From Rhodosorus marinus (Eukaryota; Rhodophyta; Stylonematophyceae; Stylonematales; Stylonemataceae): DNA of 64,000 bases. Location: NCBI GenBank assembly GCA_029953675.1, contig JAMWBK010000004.1, positions 496,001 through 560,000 of the forward strand, read 5' to 3'. The notes below the pieces were generated by a model. That model saw nothing but the letters and a program-made list of their open reading frames with translations, was not told the origin of the DNA and did no database searches. Positions 42,150 through 51,689 of the stretch are shown here, in pieces. How positions within the stretch are numbered: the first letter of the stretch is position 1; each line of letters opens with the position of its first letter. A program made the position numbers and the translations under genes.

Positions 42150-42710
42150 ATGAAGCTTCTCGTTGTAGCTGCTTACCTGGTTGCACTGGGCGCGATGCGC
42201 ACGTCCAGTGTGAATGTTTCTGTTGAGTCTGCGTATGATCCAGGTGCTCTGTCGGAGTCAAAAGTGTTTGAAGCGTACAATATGCCCTATGATGTAGAGC
42301 AAAAGCCATCGCAAATCGAAGAATATGACGACGATGACGAGGAAAGGCCACGGGACCCGTTGGTACCTGAAGAAACTTTTGATGATGGACTGAGCGGCGG
42401 GGAAATAGCTGGTATTTTCATAGGCGTCATCGGAGGTGTAGCATTGATTGCCGTGGGCTCTTGGTTCTTGTTCGTGCGGAGGAAGAAGAAGAGGAGGAGG
42501 AGGACGAGGAAGACCAACGCCGATGGCGTGTCCGAGTCCGGGTCTGAGTATGAATATCCCTCGGATAGCGAAGATGCTGAGGACCCGTTGGAAAGGGCGA
42601 TGGCTCAAGATGAGAAAGCTGATTTCTCCACTTTCGATGAGCCAGAGAATCTAGTGAAGTGTGGCCTGCCGTGTGTCAGACCACAAGAGGTAGCTGAAGA
42701 TGAGATCTGA
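42150..42710 (+). CDS. small type I membrane protein with acidic ecto- and cytoplasmic parts
   Basis: 186 aa from ATG 42150; a TTG four codons upstream is ignored. Signal peptide at about 1-20 (MKLLVVAAYLVALGA), then an acidic ectodomain with YDDDDEE (59-65). One transmembrane helix at about 85-109 (GIFIGVIGGVALIAVGSWFLFV, with a GxxxG-type start) is stopped by RRKKKRRRRTRK. The cytoplasmic tail is acidic and Ser/Tyr-rich (SESGSEYEYPSDSEDAED), with probable casein kinase 2 sites, and holds CGLPC near the end. No named domain. The layout fits an adaptor, sorting or adhesion subunit on the cell surface or secretory vesicles. It is the only membrane-anchored product among the window's secreted genes. 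Confidence 0.82.
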   Translation: MKLLVVAAYLVALGAMRTSSVNVSVESAYDPGALSESKVFEAYNMPYDVEQKPSQIEEYDDDDEERPRDPLVPEETFDDGLSGGEIAGIFIGVIGGVALIAVGSWFLFVRRKKKRRRRTRKTNADGVSESGSEYEYPSDSEDAEDPLERAMAQDEKADFSTFDEPENLVKCGLPCVRPQEVAEDEI

Positions 42711-44270
42711 TGAAATTCAGAGCCTCTCATCGCGCATGCGATTTTTGTATTAGAACATTACTAACTTGATCTCCTCAGAGCATGAGCGGGGTCGTATCTA
42801 ACTGTGTCTCGTGAAACTGCACTGCGCCCGCAGTGCTTCAAAGTTGCTTCGGCGAGGGTTGCTTGTTTCCTACCTTTTCTATTGACGCTCTCTTAGTTTG
42901 GGACATTGAAGACGAAGATTGGTACTATTTTTGCTACGCACGAAGAAGGCTTTCGCCTTGAATCATGAAGTTGTGCCCGCTGTGGAATATTATAAATCGA
43001 AACTCATTTGGCGAGCAGAACCAAGACTATTTTCTTAATATCGCGACAATTTAGTTCGCACCCCTTCCTACACATAGCCTAACTATCGAGGAAGTTGTTG
43101 AACGGTTTCCAATCACCTCATCGTTCAGCTCAATTGCTGTGCTCACCATCATCGTCTCTACTTTCCGAATGGCACGCGCTTGGGAGAGATCGCATGATTG
43201 CTCATCTTGAACGTAGACACATACGGACCACCCTACCGTGCAGCATAAGAGCTGACACAAAATAGATCCTTCTACCGTGACCCTTTCCCTCGTACAGCTG
43301 CGCTTTCTCGGGCCATCCTCGCGACACAACTCGGCTGACATCCGACAGGATGCCACTGCACTCGACAATCTCCTCATAAGCAACTCACGCGGCCTCTAAA
43401 TTTAAGATTACTCTCGCATAAAAATATTCACATTTTCAAAGTAAAACACCCTTTTTTAAACCTTGTCCCCAAATAGAGCATTATTAGGGAGAATACACCT
43501 AGATTAAGAAGTTGAAGTGCTTATACCTCAATTTCCAAGATTGTCATCAACCAATGGCAGATAACCACTACCCTCCCGGACTAATCAGAGCACTTGAATC
43601 CTCAACAAACTTCGTAGGTTGGTAAAATATTAATACGAAACGATCCTGCACCAGCTGTAAACATTAATGAAATACAAATATGAAATTGTCATCTATTGGA
43701 CCACGACAAACTTGATATAGATAAAAATAGAAAAACTTCAGTACGATGCAATGGGCGGCAGGTTGGGGTTAAGCTGGGTTGGTTACGGAGAGCCCTAGCC
43801 AGATGGGGCGGGTGCTCGCCAATTCGGCAGTGTGGAACAGAACATCACCAGGTAAGAATCGTTATCGAGTAGGGCGGATGAGCTACTCAGGTATTTTTTT
43901 GCCCTTTCATCGGTGGTGGTATTTAGTATTCCGGTTTTCGCCTGGAGAGGAGCGAGCCCCTTTTGACGGGAAGGGAGTGTTTATTTTCATTTTAGGTAGG
44001 CGAACCTGAATGATTACACAACATGCTAACAGCTAAAACTTTTTTGGGGCCGGGGGAAGGTGGCACCGCCCTGACATCGGAGTAGCCAATGTATCTCTTC
44101 GAGTTCACCAGTGCCCCAGAGAGCCAATCGGTGACGATGTTTTTCGCCAACGCGTCGGCGTTCTGAAGTCTGAAAGAGACTGCATTTAGGCACGCTTCTG
44201 TGAGGAGGTGAGTGGTTGGGTAAGCTCGGAGAAAGGTATGCGAATGATTCAGCAACGAGTAGGCAAAGTT
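42711..44270. other. spacer with one possible small frame
   Basis: A minus frame from ATG 43377 to 43051 (108 aa, Cys-rich, no signal peptide) lacks a convincing promoter and is not called. ATTTAG at 44184 may be a degenerate TATA box of the next gene (about 90 bp before it). Confidence 0.4.
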
Positions 44271-44271
44271 C

Positions 44272-46293
44272 ATGATGAAGGTGATTTTGTTGTACCCTTT
44301 GGTGTGTTTGGTTGTGCTGAGGATCTGTAGTGCTGCTGGTGTGAGGGGGTCACACAAAAAGTGGGATGCAGACAAACCGATTCGATACAGTTTTGACAAG
44401 GACGTGATTCCGTCGGCGAAGGATAGTATTGTTGCCGCGTTGGAGCGGTTCGAGAGAGATACTTGCCTGGAGTTTAAGGAGGGCAAGTCGAGCGGGAACC
44501 ACATCTTTTTCACGTCGAAGAAATCTGAATGCTACTCCGCGAGGGTTGGATTCCGAGGTGGACGGCACATTGTTTCCGTCCACCCATACTGTTACGGAGG
44601 GTATCCCCTTCTGTCACAGGCGCTATATCAACTTGGCAAGGTACTTGGTATGGTCGAGACGCACAGCCGGCCCGACAGGGACGATCATATTAGCGTGAAC
44701 AAATCCAACGTCCTCGTGAGGTTTCGCTCACTGTTCTCCAAGGTGCGGTGGTCGGACTATGCGGATGAGGGTGTAGGCTTTGACCGCAACTCAATCATGA
44801 TCTTCGAACAGCGCTTTCTCTCCAGAAACGGTAAGAAGACCTTCGCGATGAAAAACAGCGCTGTCTCACGTCCAGCCGCCAGCAAATGGCTCAGCAAATC
44901 CGATGTCAAGCTTCTCAACCGAATGTACGATTGCCCAGCAAAGGCAGAGAAGGGCAGGTTCATCTTCCGCTTGAAGCGAGCCAGGAACTGGCCCGCCAGG
45001 GCTCGGGTGAAGGTGACGGCGGTTGACTCCAAGGGCAAGAGGCACGTCAAGCAGATGACCGTAAAGAGGGATCCCAACACGCCTCGCTTCTTCGGCTACA
45101 AATTTGACTTTGGGAAAGGGAGATTTCAGTATTTCCGAGTCGCCGTTCTCAACAACGACATTGCCAACCCGCAGCAGATCTTCCTGGAGCAGCTCTATAC
45201 TATCTCAGAGGGTGATACGTACTTCCTCCTGTGTCAAGCTCCTGGAAGCTGCAACACGAACCTCAGGTTCAAGACGGAATTCAAGCCGCTGCCCGGCGGC
45301 GGTAGCCGTTGTGATCCCAATCCGTGCAAAAACGGTGGCGAGTGTAAAGTAGCAGGTGGCTCATCATACACCTGCAAGTGTCTCGCAGGTTTCTACCGGC
45401 AAAACTGTGAGCTGATGTGGGGGGAGCTCATTGTCACTGCAGTTCGCGGTCAGAACCTAGACCATGACGATTCGGATGATGTACTTGACCGACGGGTGAA
45501 CATACCGGATCCCTACGTGCAGGTCACCGCAACAAACTTCAACAACACCGAAGTCGTTCGGAAGAGCCGAGTTGAGAGGAACAACGCCAATCCGGACTGG
45601 AAGGGCGAGAGACTCTACCTCGGTATGAGCTCCTGGCAAGAGATAGAGGTGAAGGTGCTTGACTTTGAATCAGACCCAGGCAACGTCCATGAGCACCTCG
45701 TGCCAAGAAGAAGGTTTCATCGTACTCCCAGCTACGGCGAGTCCACGATCCTCCTGTGCGGTTCTAACCCGGGCTGCACGCGATTCGTAGAGATCAAACT
45801 CTCTTTCAAGCCAGTTGCACCTCCGCCTATCTGCCCAGTTGGTTTCACCGGCTTCAACTGCGACATACCGTTCGGAGTCCTGGACGTGAAAATCTTCAAA
45901 GGCGTCGGTCTACCTAATGATAGTGGGAACCCCCTTAATCCCTTCGTTGTGATCACCGCGAAGAACGAGCGGTGCCTTCAGTTCTCAAAGGAAACGTCGA
46001 CAAAGTTCGGAACCACAAATCCCGTCTGGGATGAATCGTTCCAGTTCGGGAAGGAAACATGGACAAGTGTCGCGATCAATGTCATGGCTGAGGATGTGCT
46101 TGGAGACGGTGACATACAAGTCCTTCCCACCCAGGAGTTCTTCATCAAACCCGTTCCCGAATTCAAAATCGTCTTCAGGAGGAGGGTCTGCATATCACCT
46201 CGGAACTGTACACAGTATGTGGAGATTGAGATATCCTACAAAGAGAGACTTCAGCCCGACGTAGTCTCCGACCAGCTATATGCTTGTGCTTGA
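44272..46293 (+). CDS. secreted astacin-like pseudoprotease with C2-EGF-C2-C2 tail (2)
   Basis: 673 aa from ATG 44272 (a second ATG at 44275 reads ATGAAG). Signal peptide to about residue 21. The astacin fold is clear (KKWDADKPIRYSF, DTCLEF, ARVGFRGGRHIVSV, SRPDRDDH), but the zinc site reads ALYQLGKVLGMVE: Tyr119, Gln120, Lys123 and Glu129 replace His, Glu, His and His. All metal ligands and the catalytic base are lost, so it should not cut. The Met-turn is SIMIF. Then a C2-like region, one full EGF module at about 346-385, C2 (about 386-510), a half-EGF CPVGFTGFNC (about 520) and a third C2. It is closest to the gene at 48.1 kb, with the same architecture. A likely decoy, scaffold or binding protein outside the cell. 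Confidence 0.9.
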   Translation: MMKVILLYPLVCLVVLRICSAAGVRGSHKKWDADKPIRYSFDKDVIPSAKDSIVAALERFERDTCLEFKEGKSSGNHIFFTSKKSECYSARVGFRGGRHIVSVHPYCYGGYPLLSQALYQLGKVLGMVETHSRPDRDDHISVNKSNVLVRFRSLFSKVRWSDYADEGVGFDRNSIMIFEQRFLSRNGKKTFAMKNSAVSRPAASKWLSKSDVKLLNRMYDCPAKAEKGRFIFRLKRARNWPARARVKVTAVDSKGKRHVKQMTVKRDPNTPRFFGYKFDFGKGRFQYFRVAVLNNDIANPQQIFLEQLYTISEGDTYFLLCQAPGSCNTNLRFKTEFKPLPGGGSRCDPNPCKNGGECKVAGGSSYTCKCLAGFYRQNCELMWGELIVTAVRGQNLDHDDSDDVLDRRVNIPDPYVQVTATNFNNTEVVRKSRVERNNANPDWKGERLYLGMSSWQEIEVKVLDFESDPGNVHEHLVPRRRFHRTPSYGESTILLCGSNPGCTRFVEIKLSFKPVAPPPICPVGFTGFNCDIPFGVLDVKIFKGVGLPNDSGNPLNPFVVITAKNERCLQFSKETSTKFGTTNPVWDESFQFGKETWTSVAINVMAEDVLGDGDIQVLPTQEFFIKPVPEFKIVFRRRVCISPRNCTQYVEIEISYKERLQPDVVSDQLYACA

Positions 46294-46319
46294 TAGGGCT
46301 AGCTGCTTTCCCATTCTAC

Positions 46320-46720
46320 TAAGATTGATTTATTATTGGCAAGACTAAAGATACCTTTCTCCCGGAGACACTATGCTGAGGTGTTGGCGGCTGATTCCCG
46401 ATATGTGATCTTGGTGCCTTTCGTGCTGGAGACGTACGGAAGGCTGGGTAAGGTAGGGGTGGAATTCCAGGCAGCGTCTGCGCATCTAAATGATCGAGAA
46501 GAACATCAATACAGCGTAAGAGGGCAGTTGAACCGCATCCTGTGGCAACGGAATGCCCAACTAGTCCTGCATGCGATAGAGAAAGATCGCAATGATCTCC
46601 CCACATTTCCTTTAGATGCGCTTTAGATTTTAGACGAGATCCCTGGACAGCGGGTTTGGGTATGTTTAGAGCGCCTTGAGTGAGGTTAGTTGCGTTGCGG
46701 TAGGTAGCTGCCGAACAAAG
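46320..46720 (+). mobile_element. element-1-type relic with C-terminus and 3' UTR
   Basis: The plus frame reads RYVILVPFVLETYGRLGKVG, then RGQLNRILWQRNAQLVLHAI, matching the end of element 1 (IAIETFGRTGQ...QINRQLWRGNAEIAL) and stopping at 46626. The following GATCCCTGGACAGCGGG...GTTGCGGTAGGTAGCTGCC matches the element-1 3' UTR. It is 5'-truncated 30 bp past the stop of astacin-like gene 2, so it may serve as the gene's 3' end. Confidence 0.85.
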
Positions 46721-48020
46721 GCTACGGGGTTGACAACTACGCTATAAAGGGACAGATGTCCATTGCATAAGGAACTCTGCCTCGCATTGACGCTACTGCT
46801 AGGCCCAAAAAGGTATCAGTCGAAACTGGTCTCGGTGGAGAGAGTGGCCTGCCTCGGAAGTATTTCACTGATCACCCCTTGGCCGTACCTCGCGCGTTTG
46901 CAACTATTCAACTCTAGTTTTGTGTTGCTTCTCCGGTGAGATTCTTGTATGTGATATCTGTCATCGTGTTGGCTCACGTTCCCTAGACGGCTGTAGGTTT
47001 CCAAGCCTGGCCCCTGTTGGTTGAGGATTTGATGACGAGAATCAACCATGGCCGTTGAGGTGCGTAATGGCCGTAATTATGAGAGGATAAACCGTTTCAA
47101 ATACATGCTTAACGAAACTTTGAAGTCATCTCATGACCCAGTGCCTTCTCAAGCGATACCTACCCGGCTACGATGTCAACCCTGCCATGGAAACACGTCG
47201 GGCAACGGTATTATCGAATAAACATCCAAAAACAATATCAAACATTCAAACCATTGGATAGTAAATTAGATAAATGCATATTTTAGAAATATGTTCTCTA
47301 TTAATTGGATAAACTCATTGCATTGAGCCAATAATACTTCTCAGTGAATGGGTAGTGATTAAAAATGATTATAGGTGGAATACTCTTCATAAAACAAATA
47401 AAATTAAACCTATTTCAAAGATCTCCAATAGAAAATTGCGTTGACTAATATATTCCGGAGAACACATTTTACGATTAATTGGATTGGTTGTAAGTGATAT
47501 TTATTGGATATGATTTATTGAGGTTTTGGAGAAGCCCTAAAGGGCTCCTCGGTGAGTGAAGCGGGTTTGGTTTAGAGCGGCGTGGCTGTGGTCGGTCCAA
47601 GGTGTTTGTAGGGAAGATAGATATCTCACATGTCTTAACATTGGCATTGTATTGTTTTAGATGGCTTTTGAATGTTCCTGTTAGCCAATCTGGGCTTTTT
47701 GTGGTGTTTGCCCTGCCATGGCAGCCCGGGCGCCGGCGTACCCGGGTCAATGAAAAAACCGCACAGACTTCCGCAGCTGAGCGTTTTACAGATGATGCAC
47801 ACTTCAATTTTCAGTTCGGTGAGCATGGATGTATTTCTACGCTGGTCAGTTTGAAGAAAGGGCTGCTAGCTGCTGTCAGCTAATCCCCCCGGGCTCTTGG
47901 AAAACACTCAGCCGGACATAGTGGATTGCCACGGGACTACTTGTCTCGATATGGGAAGGACGGTCATCGGATTCTAACTAAACTAATGTATCGCGCCAGC
48001 TGTTTAACTAACTGCGTTCA
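46721..48020. other. gene-free stretch
   Basis: AT-rich 47200-47500. The plus frame 47926-48123, in frame with the next gene, lies mostly upstream of its TATA box and is not used. Confidence 0.5.
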
Positions 48021-48025
48021 GACAG

Positions 48026-48032
48026 TATATAG
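48026..48032 (+). promoter_or_regulatory. TATA box of astacin-like gene 3
   Basis: TATATAG in CAGTATATAGCC, 98 bp before ATG 48124. Same core as at 1508. Confidence 0.65.
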
Positions 48033-48123
48033 CCAGACAGTGGCCGACGGGCATACCGGCCTCAACCCGGAGTCCCCTCTGGTTATATCAACAGACAACG
48101 CTTGTCTTCTGATTAAAACAAAG

Positions 48124-50181
48124 ATGAAGTCAAGAAGCTCTTTGGTGATAATTGCCTCCGTCGCGGTTGTTTTTTGCGCTGGTGTGTGCTCAGGAGCAGT
48201 GGTACGAAGCGAATCGAAGAAATGGGACGTGTCCAAACCAATTCCATACCGGTTTTCGAACTCTGTGGACGCCGTGACCAAGTTCTATGTAAGGGAAATA
48301 TTGACGCAGTTCAACTACACCTGTCTAAAGTTTGAAGAGGACCATGAGGGAGTCAAGAAGGACCATGTGTACTTTATCCAGGATAGAAAGCAGTGTTTCC
48401 AAGCGAAAGTGGGTTTCCGCGGGGGTCGTCACATCGTTTCAGCGAGCGCGGTATGTCCGGGTGGGTACTCAACTACCACTCACGCGCTTCATGAGCTGGG
48501 ACACGTTCTGGGAATGTACAACTCAGTCAATCGTCCTGATCGGGACGACTTTGTTGATGTGAAGAGCAAGAACGTCATCAAGGCGTTTCGTAGCCATTTT
48601 TACAAAGAGTCGTGGGAAGACGTCGCAAACGAAGGCCTCAACTTCCCCTTCCGTTCCATCATGACGATGGATGAATACTGGCTCTCAAAAAATGGTAAGA
48701 CAACGGTGTTTCCTAAGAAATCTGAGGACACGCTCGAGTCGAGGTCGAACTTAAGCGCGTCCGATGCGCGTCTGCTGAACCTTGCATACAACTGTCCGAG
48801 TCCAGCTGCTTCTGGAAAGTTCATCTTGAAGCTTAAGCGAGGTAGAGGCCTCCCGAAGAAGGCCTATGTCGTAGTAACGGTTTATCAACAGGACGGAGTG
48901 ATCCGCAGCAAGGTCTTGAAAGTGAAGTCGTCAGAGCCCTCACAGAGGTACTTTGGCTACAAGCTGAGCTTTGGAGTTCAGACGTTCAAGTACTGCCGGG
49001 TGAAGGTCGTGAAAGGGACTGGTCGCAACGCCAAGGCTATCTTTCACGAGCAAGTGTTCCATTTTCCGCAAAATGCAGACAGTTACCACAAACTATGTGA
49101 GGCTCCGGGCGACTGCGACAAGCACCTTCGATTCAAGATCGAGTTCCACGAAGAGGACGATGGCCTCCCTCCCGGCGATCAAGATGGCAGATGTGCTAGG
49201 AGCCCGTGTCAGAACGGCGGCGTATGCGAGAACACACCCCTTGGCGTTCATTCTTACCACTGCCATTGCCCACCGGGATTCTTCCGGGACGTCTGTGAGC
49301 TTCCTTTTGGCGAGCTGCTGGTGGAGGTAGTCAAGGGCCACAACCTCCCCAATCTGGATGAGTCGCAGCCTGGTGAGGGACCGGCGTCGGATCCGTTCGT
49401 GTCCGTCTTCGCCCAGAACGTGAACGGAACTGTCGTCAAGAGAGTCAGCAAAATTGTGAGAGATAGCAACAACCCGAACTGGGGCCGTCAGCTACTAAAG
49501 TTTGACTACAGCTCCTGGCTTGCCTTTACGCTCGATGTCTATGACTATGATGAGGAGGGCCCGCCCAGACTCCTCCTTCCGAGACGCTCGTTCGAGATCA
49601 CTCCGACGGCGAGGAACGGAGGGAAGAAAATCTACAAGGCCTGTGGAAAGGATCCAGAGTGCTCGAGTTACGTTGAATTCAGAGTCTCCTACGAGGAGAT
49701 TCCGTTCGAACCCCCTCTCTGTCCTGTCGGGTACATGGGTTACAACTGCACCGTGCCCTATGGACAGCTTGATATCAGAGTAAAGGGGGGACGTAACCTC
49801 ACCAACCTGGATGCTTCGAATGATGCACTATCAGACCCCTTTGTGCAGATCACCGCCGACGGTTCCTGTTTGACTGCGTCTGTAAAAGAGAAGACTACGC
49901 ACAAACCCGACACAGCGAATCCAGTATGGGACGAGACGCTCAGATTCGGAACCGACAATTTCGATAAGATCAAGGTGAAGGTTTTGGATGCCAACAAGGG
50001 GGGTAAGACTGATGTAATCATACCGAAAAAGACGTTCAAAATCTTTCCTCAATCTCCAGACGCACGGACGAGGCTCCTCAGAGTGTGCAAATATGACAAC
50101 TGTGCTGAGTATGTAGACCTCGAGGTCACGTACATGGGGCTCCAACAGCCCGATATCTTCCCTTTACGGGCATGCCAGTAG
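48124..50181 (+). CDS. secreted astacin-like protease with C2-EGF-C2-C2 tail (3)
   Basis: 685 aa. The frame is open from a TTG at 47926, but ATG 48124 (ATGAAG) is chosen: it follows the TATA box at 48026 and opens the signal peptide (LVIIASVAVVFCAGVCSG). Protease motif HELGHVLGMYN at 123-133: His123, Glu124 and His127 are kept, and the third ligand is Asn133 instead of His. The Met-turn reads SIMTM, so the astacin tyrosine is also lost. A C2-like region (about 260-350), an EGF module (about 357-395), C2 (396-520), the half-EGF CPVGYMGYNC (about 531) and a third C2 follow. Architecture equals gene 2. Activity is doubtful with Asn as ligand. The gene lies head-to-tail with gene 2, 1.8 kb downstream, so a tandem duplication is likely. 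Confidence 0.9.
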   Translation: MKSRSSLVIIASVAVVFCAGVCSGAVVRSESKKWDVSKPIPYRFSNSVDAVTKFYVREILTQFNYTCLKFEEDHEGVKKDHVYFIQDRKQCFQAKVGFRGGRHIVSASAVCPGGYSTTTHALHELGHVLGMYNSVNRPDRDDFVDVKSKNVIKAFRSHFYKESWEDVANEGLNFPFRSIMTMDEYWLSKNGKTTVFPKKSEDTLESRSNLSASDARLLNLAYNCPSPAASGKFILKLKRGRGLPKKAYVVVTVYQQDGVIRSKVLKVKSSEPSQRYFGYKLSFGVQTFKYCRVKVVKGTGRNAKAIFHEQVFHFPQNADSYHKLCEAPGDCDKHLRFKIEFHEEDDGLPPGDQDGRCARSPCQNGGVCENTPLGVHSYHCHCPPGFFRDVCELPFGELLVEVVKGHNLPNLDESQPGEGPASDPFVSVFAQNVNGTVVKRVSKIVRDSNNPNWGRQLLKFDYSSWLAFTLDVYDYDEEGPPRLLLPRRSFEITPTARNGGKKIYKACGKDPECSSYVEFRVSYEEIPFEPPLCPVGYMGYNCTVPYGQLDIRVKGGRNLTNLDASNDALSDPFVQITADGSCLTASVKEKTTHKPDTANPVWDETLRFGTDNFDKIKVKVLDANKGGKTDVIIPKKTFKIFPQSPDARTRLLRVCKYDNCAEYVDLEVTYMGLQQPDIFPLRACQ

Positions 50182-50910
50182 CGTGGTTAGAGTGGTTGAC
50201 GATTGATGTAAAACAGCAGTCCTATATTCATGTATTCCTTCAAAATCCGTCAATCCTACTTCATTTTTCAAAGTCGGATCCGCAAAACCACAACGCCAAT
50301 CGATGCGTATTTGTAGTCCTCGCGCAAACGTTCAGGCACTAACCACCCCGCGTTAAAAACCACAATCCTACCCACGCTTGGTCCTTACGACCCTAGTGAT
50401 CCGAAAAAACTGCGAAACGCTCCTAACGCCGACGGACACCTCTGCGTTATTAGCCCAAGTTCGACCCACTAAATCTGGCCACGTAAGGAACTCTTTTCTA
50501 AGTTCAATCAATATTTGACCTTGATTGGCCAACAACTTTTCCAATCAACCTATAGATGTCCTTACGTCCAGACTGAAGTCCAATCAAGTGTACCCACGAT
50601 CCTTCCTCTAGTAGGTCCCTATGGGGAACGGACGAATCAACCGACCCGACCCCTGTTGCAAGTACTGACGAATACCGCAGTCGGTGTATTCGAGCCCACG
50701 AGCAACCGTTGCGCACTGATGTCCACCCCTCCGGGATAAACTCTTAGTCAACCCACCAACTATCCTTTCGAAACTCTTGGATTTATTTTGTCGAAATCTG
50801 ATATTTTCATTTTGTATCCCTTTTTCTGCTTCTTCCTTCGTCTACCATACTACTACTTCTTCCGCTTCAGGCTATGCTAAAAACACTACCACTACTTCCC
50901 CAACGGACTT
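50182..50910. other. spacer downstream of astacin-like gene 3
   Basis: Holds the repeat shared with 17860-17950 (50490-50580). No gene seen. Confidence 0.5.
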
Positions 50911-50914
50911 GTCT

Positions 50915-51180
50915 TTTATTGAATGGATTTGTTTAATGGAGACTGAAAAAACAAAAGGCGAGTGGACAAAAAGACTACGCTCGGCGAAGATCGCGCTCCT
51001 CCAACATAAAAACAGCGTTCATACGGCAGGAAACTTGGACGGGTAAACACGACGAGAGATGGCCAGGGCGTGCGCGGACAACTCCCGGAGCCAGCGAGAA
51101 CCAACACACTCAATGAGCAGAGGTACCAGGCGATGAGTTAAAGCCGAAGCGCGAATATCTGGGGAAGACAAAGCCCCTGC
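50915..51180 (-). mobile_element. R2-like family 3, 5'-truncated copy
   Basis: TTGAATGGATTTGTTTAATGGAGACTG (3' end on -), AAACAGCGTTCATACGGCAGGAAACTT and GGCCAGGGCGTGCGCGGACAACTCCCGGAGCCAGCGAGAACC match the copies at 23.5 and 41.0 kb. Frame disrupted by small deletions. Confidence 0.75.
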
Positions 51181-51479
51181 ATTTTACTTCTTTGCGACGT
51201 CTCATACCGGAGTTGTGATTTATTTGCCCTTCGTCGAGATCCCCGATCGAGTTCGTCGACAACTGTCCATCTTAAGAAACTGCTAAAGTTCACATACTAA
51301 GACTACTGAAATATTCTAATCGTTGTTCTACACAACAGACGTTCCTTGTCCTCAGGCTGCTTGATGTCTTCCCACGTCTGCACAACGTCGTGATGGAGCC
51401 GCTGGTTCAATGCGACAACTGATGGAGTCTCAGTACGCTGAGGCGATGACTCCTCCAACCCTTTGATAGCCGGCGCTGT

Positions 51480-51680
51480 CTCATGAGCTTGTACCACTGA
51501 TCATCGAGTGCTTTGGTCTTTTTTAAGGTGTTGCTTTTCGCTGGCTTCGTCGTATGGTTTTTGCAAACCGGGCCGTCCTGACAGCCTGCTCACGCAGCTG
51601 TCTCTGACTCTCTGGTGTTCTAACGTTGCTTTGTTGTTGGACACGCGCCACCAGCCTCTCCCTCTCCGATCCGCAAGGTA
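51480..51680. repeat. dispersed repeat shared (inverted) with 23215-23410
   Basis: See the copy at 23215. The adjoining minus frame 51303-51497 (HETAPAIKGLEESSPQRTET...) reads like protein but has no recognised homology and may belong to the same element. Confidence 0.55.
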
Positions 51681-51689
51681 GTTAGGCTC

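Noticed and set aside
43051-43377. Cys-rich 108-aa frame on - that loosely recalls the B scaffold
   Set aside because: Cysteine spacing does not match beyond the first two positions, there is no signal peptide, and a stop lies just upstream of the ATG.
47926-48123. 66-residue N-terminal extension of astacin-like gene 3
   Set aside because: Starts at TTG, mostly upstream of the TATA box, and would bury the signal peptide.
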